This document shows positions 1 through 11,577 of a DNA stretch of 64,000 nucleotides, piece after piece (position 1 is the stretch's first letter; every line of letters begins with the position of its first letter). The stretch comes from Certhia americana (Eukaryota; Chordata; Aves; Passeriformes; Certhiidae): the NCBI GenBank assembly GCA_018697195.1, contig CM031878.1:41858514-41922513 (forward strand). The letters are read 5' to 3'. The translations under genes were made by a program, and so were the position numbers. A model generated the notes under the pieces. The model was not told the origin of the DNA. It ran no database searches and saw only the letters and a program-made list of their open reading frames with translations.

Positions 1-3000
1 CCCCCACTTAATCTTTTTTTTTTACTCACCCATCATTTATATCTGCCCTCCCTGCTGTCCTCCATCCCTCCAAACCAATACTGCTTACTGAAATATGATT
101 TTTTTATTCTTTATTTCCACCTTTGGAAACATTTTTCTCCATTGTAAATGTAACACAAAATGCTGTTCAATGCCCCCATACCAGTGCATTACTCTACTGC
201 TTAATGCATATACCATACATGAGATTATTTTTACTGTTCCAGAAGGTGGAATTCTGACAAGTGAAAAAATCTGTGGAGTGCCAAAATGTCCATTTGCATC
301 AATCAGTTCAAAATAGTATTCTTTTCCAAGGTGTATAGTTCTTTGAAAGTTTTACTGATAGTGCAAAGATGATTTCCTAAGGAAAACTGTTTCAGAAAAG
401 CCATTTCCCTAGAGCTGACACATTTCAAGAAAGCTGAAGACTTCAAAATCAATTTCAAGCAGTAATCATTTTTCTCCTTGAGGCAATGTTTTAAGAACTG
501 GCCTTGCACAACAACAGCCAACCTCACACACTGGATGAGGGATCATGGTGAATGATTCCAGGTGCAACAGATAAACTCAGGCTCCTCTGTGGCACATGAG
601 GGTTCCTCACACCTCTGCTCCATCAACAGGAGTCATTCACCTGGAGCTTCCCACTAGGAAAGGCACAAATTTGGTGTATGTTCATTCTGCCTGGCAGATT
701 ATTTCAAATCAATTAAGTACAAAGACTATGAGGGATTTCAAAAATTGAAAGCCAACAACCCCTTCCTGGAACTGAAGGCATAGTATGGGTGAAATAAAGT
801 GTATTCCTGGGAAACAGGGGTATGACCAGGACTCTGACATGAAGAGCACTGGAAGAAGAATAGCACTCCTGGAATGCTGACATCAATTATACAAAGCTTT
901 CTTACGCTTAGCACTTTGACATGTGACATGTATCCATAGTGGGTGTCTCACTGTTCCATGCTGAAAGAGCGCCTAGTCTCAGCCACTTGCTGGACTAACA
1001 AAGCTTACTATGATCCTTACAAATACCAACACCTTCTTGACCTGTTGGAAAATCAGAGTAAGCTAATTTCAGTGTTACCTACCAGACCTCCAGCCCTACT
1101 TTGTGCCTGTCATGGCATACCAGAACTGTCTTATATAGCAAGCTAAGTACAAAAGTGATGTTCTCTTCACTTGAAAGAACTAATAAACCAAACATAACAC
1201 TCTGCTTTTATTTTCGCTGATAGGCTCTGTTACTATCTTATATATATACGTTGTATATAAAAACATCATCAAATTCCTTGAAAAACAACTCCAACAAACC
1301 ATAAACGTGCCTACAGACAATGAATGCTATAAGCTTACACAAATGCTTAAATAGCTACAAATTAATGCACCTTTTGCATGACAACTTAGTTATTCATAAA
1401 GGGATGATTCTGCACATATTTGAGGAAGCAAGTTAGGTATCCAGCACTTTGAGTTTTCCAGGCTTAATAGAAAACTTGCCTGAAGTCTCATTTCTCTTGG
1501 CTTGTGTGAAGGTAGAAAGCTATTTCTTGTGCAGGGCTGATAAATGGAATTACCACTCATAGCAGAAATGAATCATACAGCATGAGGATGGCTGACTTTT
1601 GGTGATGATGTGGTTGTTCTTTGGCAACATATTCAATATGTTCTGTGCCCCCAAACCAAACAGAATAGTCTGGACAAAGCTGGTGAGCACAGTAGGTAGA
1701 AAAGCAGTTCTCAAAATGTGGAAGTAGTCTTTGCAGTACATGTGTTCACAGCTGCAAAGTCTGAATGTTCTGTTTGGGGTGAGGTTTTTGTTTTGGTTTT
1801 GGTTGGTTTTTTGCTTATTTGTGGTTTTGCTTGGGTTGTTTGTTTTGGGTTTATTTTTTGTTTTGTTTCTTGTTTGTTTGTCATTTTTTGTGTTTGTTGT
1901 TTTCGGTGTTTTTTTTTTTAATTCAGAAAAAGCTTAGTATTTTTCCATAGCCAGGTTAAGCTATCAATATTCCCTTAACAGACCATCTCTGATCCCATGG
2001 CACTCACTTCCTGTTTCTCTGAATAAACATTAAGAAACAGATCCAGGTTGAAACTGACCAATTTGATCATACAACCCCACCCTTTACTATAGGTCAGTAT
2101 GCAAGAGTTAGTTGCTGAATCAGTGTCAGGGTTTGCAAGGTCATGGACTGTAAGGGTAAGCAGATGGGACCAGTCCAAATCAGTTTCACTGGTATGCCTT
2201 TGAAATAATACTACTAATCACCAGCAGAACCAGCACATAATTTTTAATATGCTTTAATGTCAGTCACTGAATATGCACTTACATTGGAACATCTGGTCTT
2301 CAAGATATGCCTTTGTAGACAGTTTTAAGTGTCTTTAACCTCAGCGCTTTTGTTTTTAAAAAAGAACTTTTCAGTTGATTGGTATCTCATGGACTTATCT
2401 CCATCTTTATTTTCCTTTAGAACCGCATTTCCCTCTATTTCCTCTTTTTTTCCTCAACTGGCAATTTCATGAGCTAACTGGCAAGAGCTAAAGAATTAAT
2501 TTTTTAAAGAATTCTTTCAAGAATTCAGTCTTTAGAAGAATTTGGCATGAAATTTAAAGTAGTAAGTCAGTGCTTAAGGAATAAACTTTGAGAGTGTCAA
2601 ATATAAAAATTAATTGACCCAAACAGAGAGTAGGCAATATTGTGCCTTGTAGGTACTTCTAATGCAGATGAGCATATTATGGTGACAAGTCTTTTACTGA
2701 TCACCATAGTAATCTGCAGCACAATTAGGACAGTAACACACATATGAGTTGCAGACAAAAGGAAAGATTTCCGAAGTATTTTAAGACACTCCCCCTTCAT
2801 TACAGAAGCCCCTCTCACACATGTTAAATCAATGCAGAAATAATACTGATAAAATTATGGTGTAATCCATTTGGAAACAAAAGGGTCAAGTGACATGAAA
2901 AAAAACTCAAGCCTGCAAAGTATTTATTGACACTAAGAGGTTACTCTTCTCACCACAAATCTGTCTGTAAGATGCAAATGTTTTTCTAATGCAAATAAAA

Positions 3001-3040
3001 TTTATGGAAAGAAAAAAGGGTAGGCCAGCAGCTGAAAGAA
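1..3040. other. Flank downstream of CDC42SE2, no gene recognised
   Basis: No exon with splice sites and recognisable protein is visible. In mammals the gene lying tail-to-tail with CDC42SE2 is RAPGEF6. If synteny holds, part of its 3' UTR on the plus strand could fall here; plus-strand AATAAA motifs occur near 785 and 1181. That is conjecture. The stretch contains the G/T-rich tract at 1769-1920. Short frames at 943-1146 and 95-316 show no family resemblance. Confidence 0.4.
1769..1920 (+). repeat. G/T-rich low-complexity tract
   Basis: About 150 bases composed almost entirely of G and T on the plus strand, with irregular TTTTGG and GTTT units. It gives hydrophobic Val/Phe/Leu-rich artefact frames and should not be read as a gene. 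It resembles the complementary A/C tracts at 26.8-27.3 kb. Confidence 0.85.
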
Positions 3041-3044
3041 AACA

Positions 3045-3050
3045 TTTATT
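3045..3050 (-). terminator. Alternative poly(A) signal
   Basis: A second minus-strand AATAAA (GATTCAATAAATGTTTTC) lies 59 nt beyond the first and could give a slightly longer transcript. A third is at 2928-2923 (GTCAATAAATAC). Such clusters are common at long 3' UTR ends. Confidence 0.35.
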
Positions 3051-3089
3051 GAATCAAAGTCAATACTTTCCTTTTAATATCTACAAGCC

Positions 3090-4945
3090 AACACTGAACT
3101 GACTTTATTCAAGAATGAACACAATGTACAAAAGAAGTATGTCTGTTATAAAAATATGTCAATTTTTTTCCTGGCTATTGAGCTGAAAATATTTTGGCAA
3201 GTGCAAGATAGGTTTGGCAAGCAAATTTAAGCTGCTATTACCAATAACAAAGATCAAATAATTTTGTAATAGTTTTGTAGTATATTTAAGAGTCATTGTT
3301 AAAGTGGCATTGGAAATGCTAACCCCTAAAAAAAATATATGTATCACTGCACTGCCACGTGTTTATGCATCCAGACAATTGAACATCTCATCAGGAATCA
3401 GTATCTTTATCAGTGAATACTATCCAACCTAATTTGAACTATTCAACCAGGTAAGTGACATCTACCACTGAAATAAAACCTAAGGAAGGCAAACTACCTC
3501 CATGGCTGTTGTTTACAAACAGAAAGAGAAGATTAAGTGGGTTCATACATATTTAAATCAACCAGACAGCTGTTGCAATGTGAAATCAGGGAAAGGCTAC
3601 AAATAGAATAAAGACTCATTTACAACAGTCTACATGCCTATTTGCATATGGAAATGGATTTGATTAGGCTGTTATGCCTTATATGTTTGGATGGTTTGGG
3701 GTTTTTTCCCACCTAAAAATTTAATGTAACCTGGCCTCAAATAATTGACTTCTCTCAAACCACCAGCAAGAAGCAAAAAAGGGACCATTTATAGAGATAA
3801 TCTGAAAACAGTGCAATATTAAAATGCAGTTTCACAACACGTGAAAGTAACATGCTTTGGAACCTGAGCAAAAGGCATTTTACTGACTTAGTGAAAAGTC
3901 ACCCTGTATGTTGTTTTCATTGGCACCTGTTCTGCCAGATTAGTACATCGCTCTTAGCAACTTCCATGGCCCCTAAACATTGAGTACACAGAAACTGCCA
4001 ACTACTTAGAATGGTCTACTAAACTTTTCAGCCAATATTGCAGGCAGTCTGACATGCTGCTACTGGTAATGACTGTACAGGTTGAAATTAAGAAGAACTG
4101 TAGAAAGAAAAAGATGCAGGCAAACATGTTGCTCTTCTGTTTAAATAGACTAAAGCGATTTCACAACACTTAGATACGGTACTACACTGGTTTACAGTCT
4201 CAAGGTCAGCTCTTTCAAAATAAATATACTGAACATTTACAACAAATGCCTCATGAATGCAAGCTCTCTCTTTATTATTTCAAGACCAATTGGAGAAAAA
4301 CTAAAATAAAGACATAACTCTGAAGCAGCTAAGTTACAAGTCCTTCTTCAGAAACAGGCATGACTTGGTGCCACAGCAACATTTTTCACATCTGCAGTAA
4401 GCAAATTTTTTTTAATTTTAGCACCAAGCAGGCCACCATAAAAAGCAACCTCACAAAGCATGCGGTCATCTACTCTGTTGATTTTGTATGAAATAATTAT
4501 TTGTGCTTGCAGGTCTCAGACCTTTCAAAAATTGGGTTAACATTAGATGATTGAATACATTAGTGGAAACTCATTCATTTCTAAACTCCTTGAGTGGAGA
4601 AAAGATCAAAAGACTAAAAATCAACAGAATGTTGTACATTAGTATTTCTGAGGAATAAAGCTAAGGTTGGTGCTTCAATTTGCCTTAAAACAACTAAAAA
4701 GTGACAACCAATCCTAAACAGCTCTATGTCCATGATACTGGTAGAGGCCAATGCTTGCATGCCACTGAAAGGCACAGTCGGACCAATTGGATAAATGGCA
4801 TCATCAGAGCAGAACAGCAACTTTTCACAGGACTAATCACAAAGGGTGAACAATGAGCCATCACTTCTCTTGTCATGAGCACAGAAAGCAGTCACCAAGG
4901 CAAAAGGGAGGACACAGGAAAGAAGATACAGGAACTCACATAAAC
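3090..4945 (-). other. CDC42SE2: CDC42SE2 terminal 3' UTR exon
   Basis: This 1.86-kb stretch begins at the predicted acceptor and ends about 15 nt after an AATAAA at 3109-3104. The AATAAA is followed on the minus strand by a GT-rich stretch (GTGTTGGCTTGT), the usual layout of a vertebrate poly(A) site. No long frame of coding character and no recognised repeat interrupts it. The length is in line with a small signalling gene with a long 3' UTR. The exact end could be one of two later AATAAA motifs. Confidence 0.6.
3104..3109 (-). terminator. Likely main poly(A) signal of CDC42SE2
   Basis: AATAAA on the minus strand in the context TTCTTGAATAAAGTCAG, with a downstream GT-rich element within 25 nt. 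This is the best-formed poly(A) site among the AATAAA hexamers downstream of the stop codon. Confidence 0.55.
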
Positions 4946-5370
4946 CTAAAAGACAGAAAACACACATTAAACCAAGTTTTGAGCGTTTTGCGTGACCATT
5001 TTCCAGCTGTAATACTGCTATACGTTGATTTAACACCATACATCTTATGAACCACTGCAAAAATGGTACCATAATCACAACTCCTTATGAGATGATTTGT
5101 TTTACAACTAACTTCACCTGCAAAGATTGGCCTACAATATCACCTTTGGTTACAACATGCTTAAAGTCAGACTGATACAGTCAGAACAATCTGCTGTCCA
5201 TTCTGTGAAAAATCAACACTCTGACAAAATATCTAATTTTTTAACTCAGAAACAGACTTTAAAATTGGTCATCATAAAGACAGAGGTCTTTATAGGGAGA
5301 TCATTATGAAACAGTATGATTGCTTTTATACTGCTCTAACAGTGCCTATAAAGTAGAATTAAATACTTAC
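4946..5370 (-). other. CDC42SE2: Predicted 3' UTR intron of CDC42SE2
   Basis: Starting 19 nt after the stop codon the minus strand reads CCT|GTAAGTATTT, a near-consensus donor at 5370. At 4947-4946 there is TTTTCTGTCTTTTAG|GTTTATG, an acceptor with a long pyrimidine tract. Together they define a 425-nt intron in the 3' UTR. The exon junction would lie well within 50 nt of the stop, so nonsense-mediated decay would not be expected. This is inferred from splice-site quality alone. The alternative is a continuous 3' UTR from 5389 downward. Confidence 0.6.
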
Positions 5371-5389
5371 AGGAAAAATATCCCCAAGG

Positions 5390-5488
5390 TTATCCTGCCT
5401 TTGTATCTACGAGTTGCATTTGAACATTTGCAGATATGCCACCTCCATAGCCTCCCTTGGATTGCATCTGATTCTGAATTGAGCTGAC
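5390..5488 (-). CDS. CDC42SE2: CDC42SE2 last coding exon (residues 53-84 and stop)
   Basis: A pyrimidine-rich acceptor (…CCTCCTCTATCCCCAG) at 5491-5489 is followed by 32 codons and TAA at 5392-5390. The segment begins VSSIQNQMQSKGGYGGG and ends MQLVDTKAG. The C-terminal tail of CDC42SE proteins has no named domain and is glycine- and glutamine-rich. After the GGG run this copy has Ile-Ser, whereas my recollection of the mammalian protein is Met-Pro; the rest agrees. That supports a non-mammalian orthologue rather than a frame error. The exon probably ends at 5371, before a GTAAGT donor. Confidence 0.96.
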   Translation of the reverse strand, partial: VSSIQNQMQSKGGYGGGISANVQMQLVDTKAG

Positions 5489-5764
5489 CTGGGGATAGAG
5501 GAGGGAAAACGGGGGGTAGAGGAAAGAAGAAAGACAGTGAGCTGTAGCATCTTCTTGCTTCTAATTTCATTTTTTCTCTAGGTTTAGTTTTCAAGTGCTC
5601 CTTTATTACCAGGAAAGCAACACAACTTTTGAACAAGGACACGTGCATCCAAGGCTTGCTGAAATTTTAACTTCGGCATGTAGCTCAGCAGAAGAGATGA
5701 AAGAAGAGGTGCTGAGGCAAAAGTTTTTCCCCTCTCACAAAAAAACTGGTGATTCACGTCATTA

Positions 5765-5818
5765 ATAAAAAAATTTAAAAAAAAAAAATTAAAAAAAAAA
5801 AAAAATCAAAAATCAAAT
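5765..5818. repeat. A-rich low-complexity run
   Basis: Interrupted poly(A) on the plus strand with TTT and TC breaks, just upstream (in gene orientation) of the last coding exon. It may be the decayed tail of an old retroposed element or simple slippage; no flanking element body is recognisable. Confidence 0.8.
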
Positions 5819-8800
5819 CTCTTACGGACGTTGACTCCACCTGACAAACTAAAATTTATCTTGTTGTATGGAAAATGTTCTGAACCCTAAATTAATCATA
5901 AGTTAACATCATTATGATAAAAGTATAATAGCCAACTTAAAAATATTTGTATGGCTAATTCAGATCACTAAAACAGGGCTAAACTAGGATTTTCTAAATC
6001 AAAAAGGACCTTTTGGTTTGTGGAACATTTTTGATTTATCTACTTACCTGATGACATACAATGTTTCCCTTAATTGATACTGTTCCTTTAAATAGAAGGC
6101 ATTTATTTTTCAAACCTCAGTCGATCTGAACTTTCATGAACATAGCTGATTTGAAGGTATTTTTCATCTGAAGCATATAAATGCATAGAGACATATCCTT
6201 CGTGGCCCCTGTTTTATGCCCCGTGTTCCAAGACATGCACATCCTGCTATGACTTCCACTGCCCCTACCACCAAACAGAAAATGAACACATAGTTCTCTC
6301 TTGCTTCTGTTGCATGAGTCAAAATAATCATGTCCAAGTGCCTGCAGGAAGACAACTTCAATCTTATAAGTTTGGCCCTTTTTTCTCTGCATCCCAGAGC
6401 ATACATAACAACTACACGAAGAGTGGAAAATGACATTCATTCAAGGCTATGCCTGCAGGGCACCACTTGCAATTATTTCATCTATGCTCCTCCTTCACAG
6501 AGACCTAAAAACATCACTGGAAAGCTGTATTAAAACAGCACAGGAGAAGTATTTCCAAGCAGCTTGCATAATATTCCCTGTCTACAAAGACAAAAGAAAA
6601 ATTTTCTTTTCCCCACAGCAAGCAAAAGACATGCACACGTACAGAATACATCAGCAAACTCATTCCTCCATGCAGTTTTTCAAACCTATGTGACAAAAGA
6701 GCCTGGTTTTTTGATCTTTATCTTCAACAATTCGGCATATTGCAAGGCAATGCAAAAGACTGTGCTTTTATGTATTTAATCAGTGAAATGTAAAACCATT
6801 TTATATCTCAGCCTTTGTTAAAGTAAGTGACACAGCCACAGCAAAGCAATATTACCATCTTATTTTACTTTAGGGGAAAGTGTTCCAAGCCAATTTTCTA
6901 GTGCATCTGACATCAAAGACTACAAACTCGGTAAGAGAGTGTGCTGAAGTGCATGGGGATGTATTTAAGTACTTTCACATCACCAAGCTGCTCATTTTCT
7001 TCACCAAGCACCTTTTGCTGGCCATGGAGGAAAAAAAAGTATGAATTTAAGTTTCTTCTTCAGAAAATAATTAATCTACACATAAATGTATTCACAAGAG
7101 TAAATATAGGATGCTGTTAATTTTATCTGAATGAACTCTGACTCCAGCAAAAAAGAACTACAAAAATCTCCAGGTCACATCCCCCTTCAGCCTAACAACT
7201 TGCTAACAAGACTTTTTTGAGAAAATTTCGGAGAGCAGCAAATCAACACAAATTGCGAGTCTGAAGTGTAGGTTTTCTGAGTATTTCTAAGTTAGACTAA
7301 TTTCTCCAGTTCAGGAGTCACACCTGAGTTACTGGATAAGGAAGTATCAGTCTTAAATATAGAGACTGCTGCCCTTAAAACAGTAAATGTAACAAATGAA
7401 ACTAGTCTGCATAAACAGTTCAGTAGCTATTTTGTCTATGAAAACTTTTGTAGGAGACATACAATGTTAGAATTGCTGAACAAAAAAAGTCTAACATTCA
7501 TAGGCTTATAAGGTGGCATTCTTTCTGAAGCACCCTCCTTTTGAGGCCATTTGAGCAACAAGAAGAAGCACTGTGAAATGCAATTTTTTTTTTGTTTTTT
7601 TTCTCCCCAAAGAAGCCATTGCCTTTCTTTGATGAAACATAACAGGAAGGTTCTTCTCTCTTATGTCTAATTTAGATGGGACATAAGGATTTTAAAAGTT
7701 TGGAAAAGGAAAGATTGTCCTCATTAAGGATCATGCGAACTGTTATGCTGCTTATGTATCTCAATAAATTTCCTTCTTTCTTTTCTCTTCCTTTCAGAAT
7801 TAGGAAACAGCACAGACAGACCTTGAGAAAGAAAACAATAGGAAACTATATTAAATACATGAAATCAAAGACTGAAGAATACGAGGCAGCAGAAGAAAGA
7901 GATTTCACCATGGACTGTGAAAGCAAGAACAGGGAAAAAAGGGATGGGACTGAACAAGTAACAGTGCACAGAGGGCTCCTGTTGTTTAAGTACACCTCTG
8001 ACAAAGGGGCAAGGCACTCTACAGAGAAGACAAACAAAAAAAGCGAAAAGCGAAGTATTTCAGAAATATTCTGAATAGTCAGAATAAACTATTCAGTCAA
8101 AATCGTAAGGATGTATAACAAAGAATAATGCTGATGAAAAAAGGCACAGAGCAGACAGAAAGTGAATAAGGAACCAAATTTAAATGGGAAAACAGTAATT
8201 AAATTGCAGGTATTCACCTAAGCTATTTAGTAAAAAAAGCCACAAAGAGATTCCTGAAGGAATATAACATCCATACTATAAAGGAAATTACACAGCAAAA
8301 GAACATTTTAATGTTCTTTTTTTAGTAGGAAGGTTAATGCTGTAATCTTGTAATTTACACTGCAAAGAATGAATGTGGAGACCACCATAGAAGAGGCAGA
8401 AAATATGCAGTGTGAGAAAGTAGAGTTTTAAGCTTCTGAAGCAGAGGAAGTGGGAATGCTTATTTTTTACATACAGATACTGTCCATCTAAGATCAGAAA
8501 AATCTCTCCGGTCACTGATGCAGCACATTATCCAAATGAAAAAAAGAAAAGGAAAAAAAAAGAGAGAAAGAGCTACTTAGAAGCATTCAAAATGAGAAAG
8601 TTTATGTAGAGAGACAATAATGATTACCTACTATCTGGAGATAAATTGGGTATTATGCAAGACAAATGTGAGGGCTAACAGGCAGAAAGTGAAAAAAAAT
8701 AAAGCTTCAGACCACTTACACAAACTCCAGATGAGGCAGCTGTAAGAATGAGGAAGGTTCTCTCAGGAGAAACAACCAATATTGAAAAAGCAAAAGCCAT

Positions 8801-9826
8801 GCTTAAAAAAAGTAATCAAACAAGCTGCTCACATAATTAGTTTATTATTTCAATTTATACTAGCTTTAAATATTAATGTAATACATCACATTAAATAAGA
8901 AATTTGCTTTAACTAAATTTTATCAAGGGGAATCTGTGTTTGGCCATTTAACTAGCTTACAGAGGTTTTACTAGAAATCATTTCCAGTCCACTATGTTGT
9001 TTCTGGGAAAACGTGTATTTTTGGATGTTGAATTTTCTAGCTTTGCCTTTCCTCATTAAATGCTGAGCTACAAAAAATTTTGTCTTATCTCAGTAAGACC
9101 AACTTAAGCTAGTTGAAACTACAAATGACCTCCCTTGCTTACATTAAAACTGTCTTTTTTACCTCTGCATTCTATTCTGACACCTCTGACAAAGGTTTTT
9201 CCTCTTCGTCAACAAGTGTTTATCATCTCTACATACGTTTTCCTTTTAAGATGATTAATAAATTCAAGCAGTATTTTTCATCTACATACAACTATTTTCT
9301 ACATTTTATATTACTGACCTTAGAAACAGATTGACACTTCACAGAAATTTGAAGCTATACAGGATACATTTCCATAAGTGTATTTTCATTATCTATCTTA
9401 GCTTCTGTTTTTTCACTTTCAGAGAGCTAAAAATATTCATTGCACCTATTTTCTACAGGAAGCCCCAAAATCTCACCTGTGATACTGCTTGCTCTGGAAA
9501 TAATTCACACTGCAAAAAAAGGCTACAGAATATAGAAAAAGCTCAACAAGAACACCGAAACATAAACCTGTGTGCATCACAAACTGAGGCAACTTAAGAG
9601 CTTTACATGAGCTATATTTCAAAGAGCTTGAGGCATTTAAGGTAAGAAATCTAGTCAACTATAAGACACTTGGATTTTTCTACATAATACCTGAATATAT
9701 TTTCAAGTATACATCTATTTTGGTTCATACATATAATCAGAGTGAATTTTTAGTTTAAAAAGTATACTAAATCCTTTATACAGCATCTAAAATGCATTAT
9801 CAATAAATATTGGAATTTTAAAAGTT

Positions 9827-9861
9827 ATATTCCATATTCTTGTATATGGAATATTCCATAT
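9827..9861. repeat. AT-rich hairpin plus perfect 18-bp palindrome
   Basis: ATATTCCATAT (9827-9837) and its exact reverse complement ATATGGAATAT (9844-9854) flank a 6-nt loop. The second arm is also the left half of the self-complementary 18-mer ATATGGAATATTCCATAT (9844-9861). The motif is therefore present in three alternating orientations, able to form two mutually exclusive hairpins. It lies about 170 bp from the CRIB exon, inside the downstream intron. Confidence 0.85.
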
Positions 9862-10028
9862 GAATTCAGGTGTTTAGGACTTGGAATTAAAATGCTATGA
9901 GATCATTCTTCAATTTCATACAGATTCTTTCTTATAGTTGAAAGACTCATTGCTTCAGCTACAACATACGAATACAGAGAGCCTGTATCCTGTCTAATAC
10001 GAAATTATGTTCATCCACTCATGCTTAC

Positions 10029-10130
10029 TGAATTCATTCCGCTGAATAGGTCTCCAGATCCTACATGAGCTGTGTGAACGAAGTTTGTCGGCTCCCCAAT
10101 CATGCTTCGATCAATCCGCCGTCGTCTTTT
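10029..10130 (-). CDS. CDC42SE2: CDC42SE2 coding exon 2 (residues 19-52, CRIB motif)
   Basis: This exon of 34 codons is preceded by acceptor CCTTTCAG and followed by donor GTAAGCATG. It begins with the basic stretch KRRRRIDRS (residues 19-27), which probably helps membrane binding. Next comes the CRIB motif, residues 29-42 [14 protein letters not shown], matching the I-x-x-P-x-x-F-x-H-x-x-H-V-G pattern that contacts the CDC42 switch regions. It ends [11 protein letters not shown]. Local CpG content is clearly higher than in the flanking intron, as expected for constrained coding sequence. All CRIB consensus residues (Ile29, Pro32, Phe35, His37, His40, Val41, Gly42) are intact, so CDC42 binding should be retained. 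Confidence 0.98.
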
Positions 10131-11558
10131 CTGAAAGGAAGGTGAAGAAAACATCTGAGATTCACTGAAAAGGCAAAATCAATATGTGCCATAAATGCTG
10201 AAGTTAACCATCTATAGGAAGGAAATTGCATACACTGTAAGATATTTCAACAGAGACCAAATTCTGAAGTTAACCAAAATACTAGTATTACTGTCCTTTT
10301 TACTTGGAGGATGTGTACTAGACAAGCACTCCTAACGTTTAGGCCAACGAAACATTTGTAAATAACCTTACTAAATTCCACATTTATTAACCAGTATTTA
10401 CAATGTTTCATACAGTAACTTCTGCCTACATTTGAATTTAAATCATCGTCGGAAAGATCAAATCTGAACCATTCAAAACAAGAACTAAGGATCAAAGTGT
10501 GTTAGAATAGCCTATGAAACCACTAACTTATGGAATTTCTTATTTGCATGCCCTGATGTCACTATTTGTATTATTCTTCATGGCAATGTCCAGAACAGTG
10601 CCTTGAGTTTGATCAGGGTTAGTCACAGACATAACTTCACTGAACTCTGAACCCATACACTCAAGATAACTTCCAGCCTGCATGACTCTTGACTGTGAGC
10701 TGAAGGGGTGCAGTGCAGTAGTAAGGCAAAATGCCAGCTCAGGGACTCTTCTGATTCCTGTATCATGTGACAGAAGGCAAGAATTGTTTAACCTCTACTT
10801 CCCAATTTTCAGAGACACAGCTTCATTTTTTAGTAATTTAAAAGCACTCAAAATTTAGAGGCAGTAAAGAATTTCCCTTATTAGAGCTGCTTTTGTTTGC
10901 GTGCCTCCAGCTAAGTGTTGCATCTAAAGGAGAAAAATAAGAAAACTCTATTTCTTACAATAAGAAAAACCTCATTTCTTAGGCCAGAGCCAAGAGCTTA
11001 CACAGAGCAAGTTGTGTGTGTAGTCACTGTACACTCTGAAAAATGCCTGCATTTGGGGAAAAAAAAGAGGCCACAAAACACAGTTCAAATATCTCAGTTT
11101 AGGGTATATTGTAGAAGTGGATTTTAACAGCTAAAAAAATCACTTGAGCTCAAGTAAAACTTTCCCATTACATTGAAGTTCACACGACCTTGTTTTTAAT
11201 GATTCCCATTTCTAATTGGCTATGAAATTGTAAGACCACACAGACTCAAGGCATGAAGGTACAAGTCTCGAGTGGGCTAGCTACTATTTCAACAGCTACA
11301 GATGAAATCTTCATGAATCACAGCCCACAGCTATAAGAATACATCATAAGGTTTAGCCAGCATGTACAAAACGAATTTAATCCTGTCCTGCACCTCTTCC
11401 CTATTACAAAACCCAGAATTTCTGTAGGTTTCAGTACCTTCTTGCATGCTATGAATAGCTGGGATGAGGAAGAACACATAGAACTCTTTAGAAACAGCTA
11501 AATACAATGATCTGATCTATGCTCAAAGTGAATCCTCAAATTCCAAAGAACTTTACAA

Positions 11559-11577
11559 AATCAATCAATCAATCAAA
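11559..11577. repeat. AATC tetranucleotide microsatellite
   Basis: Four and a half perfect copies of AATC on the plus strand, followed by AAATAAA. Confidence 0.9.

Larger units (their letters stand above)
5489..10028 (-). other. CDC42SE2 intron between coding exons 2 and 3
   Basis: The 4,540-bp intron has donor GTAAGCATG and acceptor CTCTATCCCCAG. It holds an A-rich run (5765-5818), a poly(T) run near 7586-7602 and an AT hairpin-palindrome at 9827-9861. The longest frame (7676-8074, plus strand, 132 codons) has lysine/glutamate-rich composition typical of AT-rich intron and no recognisable domain. No transposable element is obvious to me here. Confidence 0.85.

Noticed and set aside
1718..1937. 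Two hydrophobic small ORFs that look like membrane peptides
   Set aside because: The Val/Phe/Leu/Cys content arises from the G/T-rich low-complexity tract, and two frames give the same kind of peptide.
7676..8074. 132-codon plus-strand ORF in the intron before the last CDC42SE2 exon, with a pyrimidine-rich AG near its middle
   Set aside because: The composition is Lys/Glu/Arg-rich with no domain, repeat or family resemblance, and there is no matching donor/acceptor pair giving a coherent exon. A chance frame is the simplest reading.
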